The notes under the pieces were generated by a model that saw only the letters and a program-made list of their open reading frames with translations, was not told the origin of the DNA and made no database searches. Below, piece by piece: positions 63,485-64,000 of a stretch of DNA of 64,000 nt; position 1 is the stretch's first letter, and each line of letters begins with the position of its first letter. Source of the stretch: Acidimicrobiia bacterium. Lineage in GTDB: Bacteria > Actinomycetota > Acidimicrobiia > IMCC26256 > JAOSJL01. The position numbers were made by a program, and so were the translations under genes. The stretch spans positions 1,079,926 to 1,143,925 of the forward strand of contig JAOSJL010000001.1 in NCBI GenBank assembly GCA_027494115.1, written 5' to 3'.

Positions 63485-64000
63485 TGCTGCTCGCCATCGA
63501 CGTCGGCAACACCCAGACCGTTGTCGGGCTCTTCGACGACGAGGAGCTGGTCGACCACTGGCGGATCACCACCACCGCCGAGCGGACCTCCGACGAGCTG
63601 GCTCTGATGATCCAACAGTTTCTCGGGTTCCACGGCTTCTCCTTCGACGCCCAGATCGACGCGGTGGCGATCTCGTCGGGTGTGCCGCGACTCACGGCGG
63701 CGTTGCGCGACATGACGGAGCGCTACTTCGGGTTCGCGCCGATGGTGCTGGAACCGGGAGTCCGTACCGGGATGCCGATCCTCTACGACAATCCCAAGGA
63801 GGTGGGTGCCGACCGCATCGCCAACGCCGTGGCCGCCTACGAGTTCTACGGCGGTCCGACGGTCGTCGTCGACTTCGGGACGGCCAACACCATCGACGCG
63901 ATCAGCGCCAACGGGGAATATCTCGGTGGAGCGATCTTTCCGGGGATCGAGATCTCGATGGAGGCCCTGTTCGGCCGCGCCGCTCTCCTCCGGCGGGTCG
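63484..64000 (+). CDS. coaX: Type III pantothenate kinase, 3' end outside the window
   Basis: It phosphorylates pantothenate, the first CoA step, and so acts just after PanC. The visible 172 residues include LLAIDVGNTQTVVGLFD (phosphate loop), AISSGVPRLTAALRDM, PKEVGADRIANAVAAYEFYG, VVVDFGTANTIDAIS and GAIFPGIEISMEALFGRAAL. ATG at 63484 shares its A with the nadC stop. About 80-90 residues are missing at the C-terminus. Confidence 0.95.
   Translation, partial: MLLAIDVGNTQTVVGLFDDEELVDHWRITTTAERTSDELALMIQQFLGFHGFSFDAQIDAVAISSGVPRLTAALRDMTERYFGFAPMVLEPGVRTGMPILYDNPKEVGADRIANAVAAYEFYGGPTVVVDFGTANTIDAISANGEYLGGAIFPGIEISMEALFGRAALLRRV

Overview
The window reads as a chromosomal segment of a G+C-rich, free-living actinobacterium. 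Signs are the mostly GTG/ATG starts with 4-base GTGA or ATGA overlaps, a glnE next to two glutamine synthetases, the actinobacterial helicase/Tad neighbourhood, a DUF2342 F420-associated metalloprotease, a SigR/RsrA-type sigma/anti-sigma pair and an F420-type PPOX enzyme. The set fits Acidimicrobiia, but the class cannot be proved from this window. I see no rRNA, CRISPR array, insertion sequence or prophage; one tRNA (Thr, CGU) is present.

Layout. 1-2.2 kb: the 3' end of a compact molybdenum hydroxylase-like fusion, a perfect 20-bp stem-loop, a RidA protein and a 43-residue membrane peptide. 2.2-10.6 kb: nitrogen control, with a GlnR-like regulator, two divergent glnA genes and glnE, interrupted by a membrane protein, a VapBC-type toxin-antitoxin pair and a PPOX enzyme. 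10.7-15.4 kb: nadE, a sigma-70 factor and a membrane-anchored beta-propeller-like protein. 15.4-17.9 kb: two overlapping radical SAM/SPASM genes of the AhbC/NirJ and AhbD/TIGR04053 types, and a 24-residue membrane peptide. 18.0-25.5 kb: a Tad pilus operon with its own promoter, facing a DEAD-box helicase. 25.6-32 kb: an esterase lipoprotein, an LCP cell-wall ligase, a lipoprotein, a DtxR regulator, a proton/sodium pyrophosphatase and a DUF368 polyprenyl-phosphate transporter. 32-38 kb: topA, an MFS protein, tmk, holB and tRNA-Thr. 38-43 kb: small proteins, a GerMN lipoprotein, a PIG-L deacetylase, glutathione peroxidase and a PQQ-type sugar dehydrogenase. 43-49 kb: a complete mrp/mnh antiporter operon. 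49-53.8 kb: sigR-rsrA, DUF2342, a response regulator, tilS and hpt. 53.8-64 kb: ftsH followed by a long cofactor block (folE, folP, folB, folK, panC, panD, nadB, nadC, coaX) feeding folate, pantothenate/CoA and NAD.

Two window-wide observations matter for reading the annotation. First, 17 otherwise intact, mostly housekeeping genes carry 23 small (almost all single-base) indels, largely in G or C runs. Undoing them always restores a full-length, family-consistent protein whose length is a multiple of three. I treat these as sequence errors and annotate the full spans as genes. Second, at least eleven genes have a TAnnnT hexamer ending 6-8 bases before the start codon, so they are probably transcribed without a leader; this was used to choose several starts.
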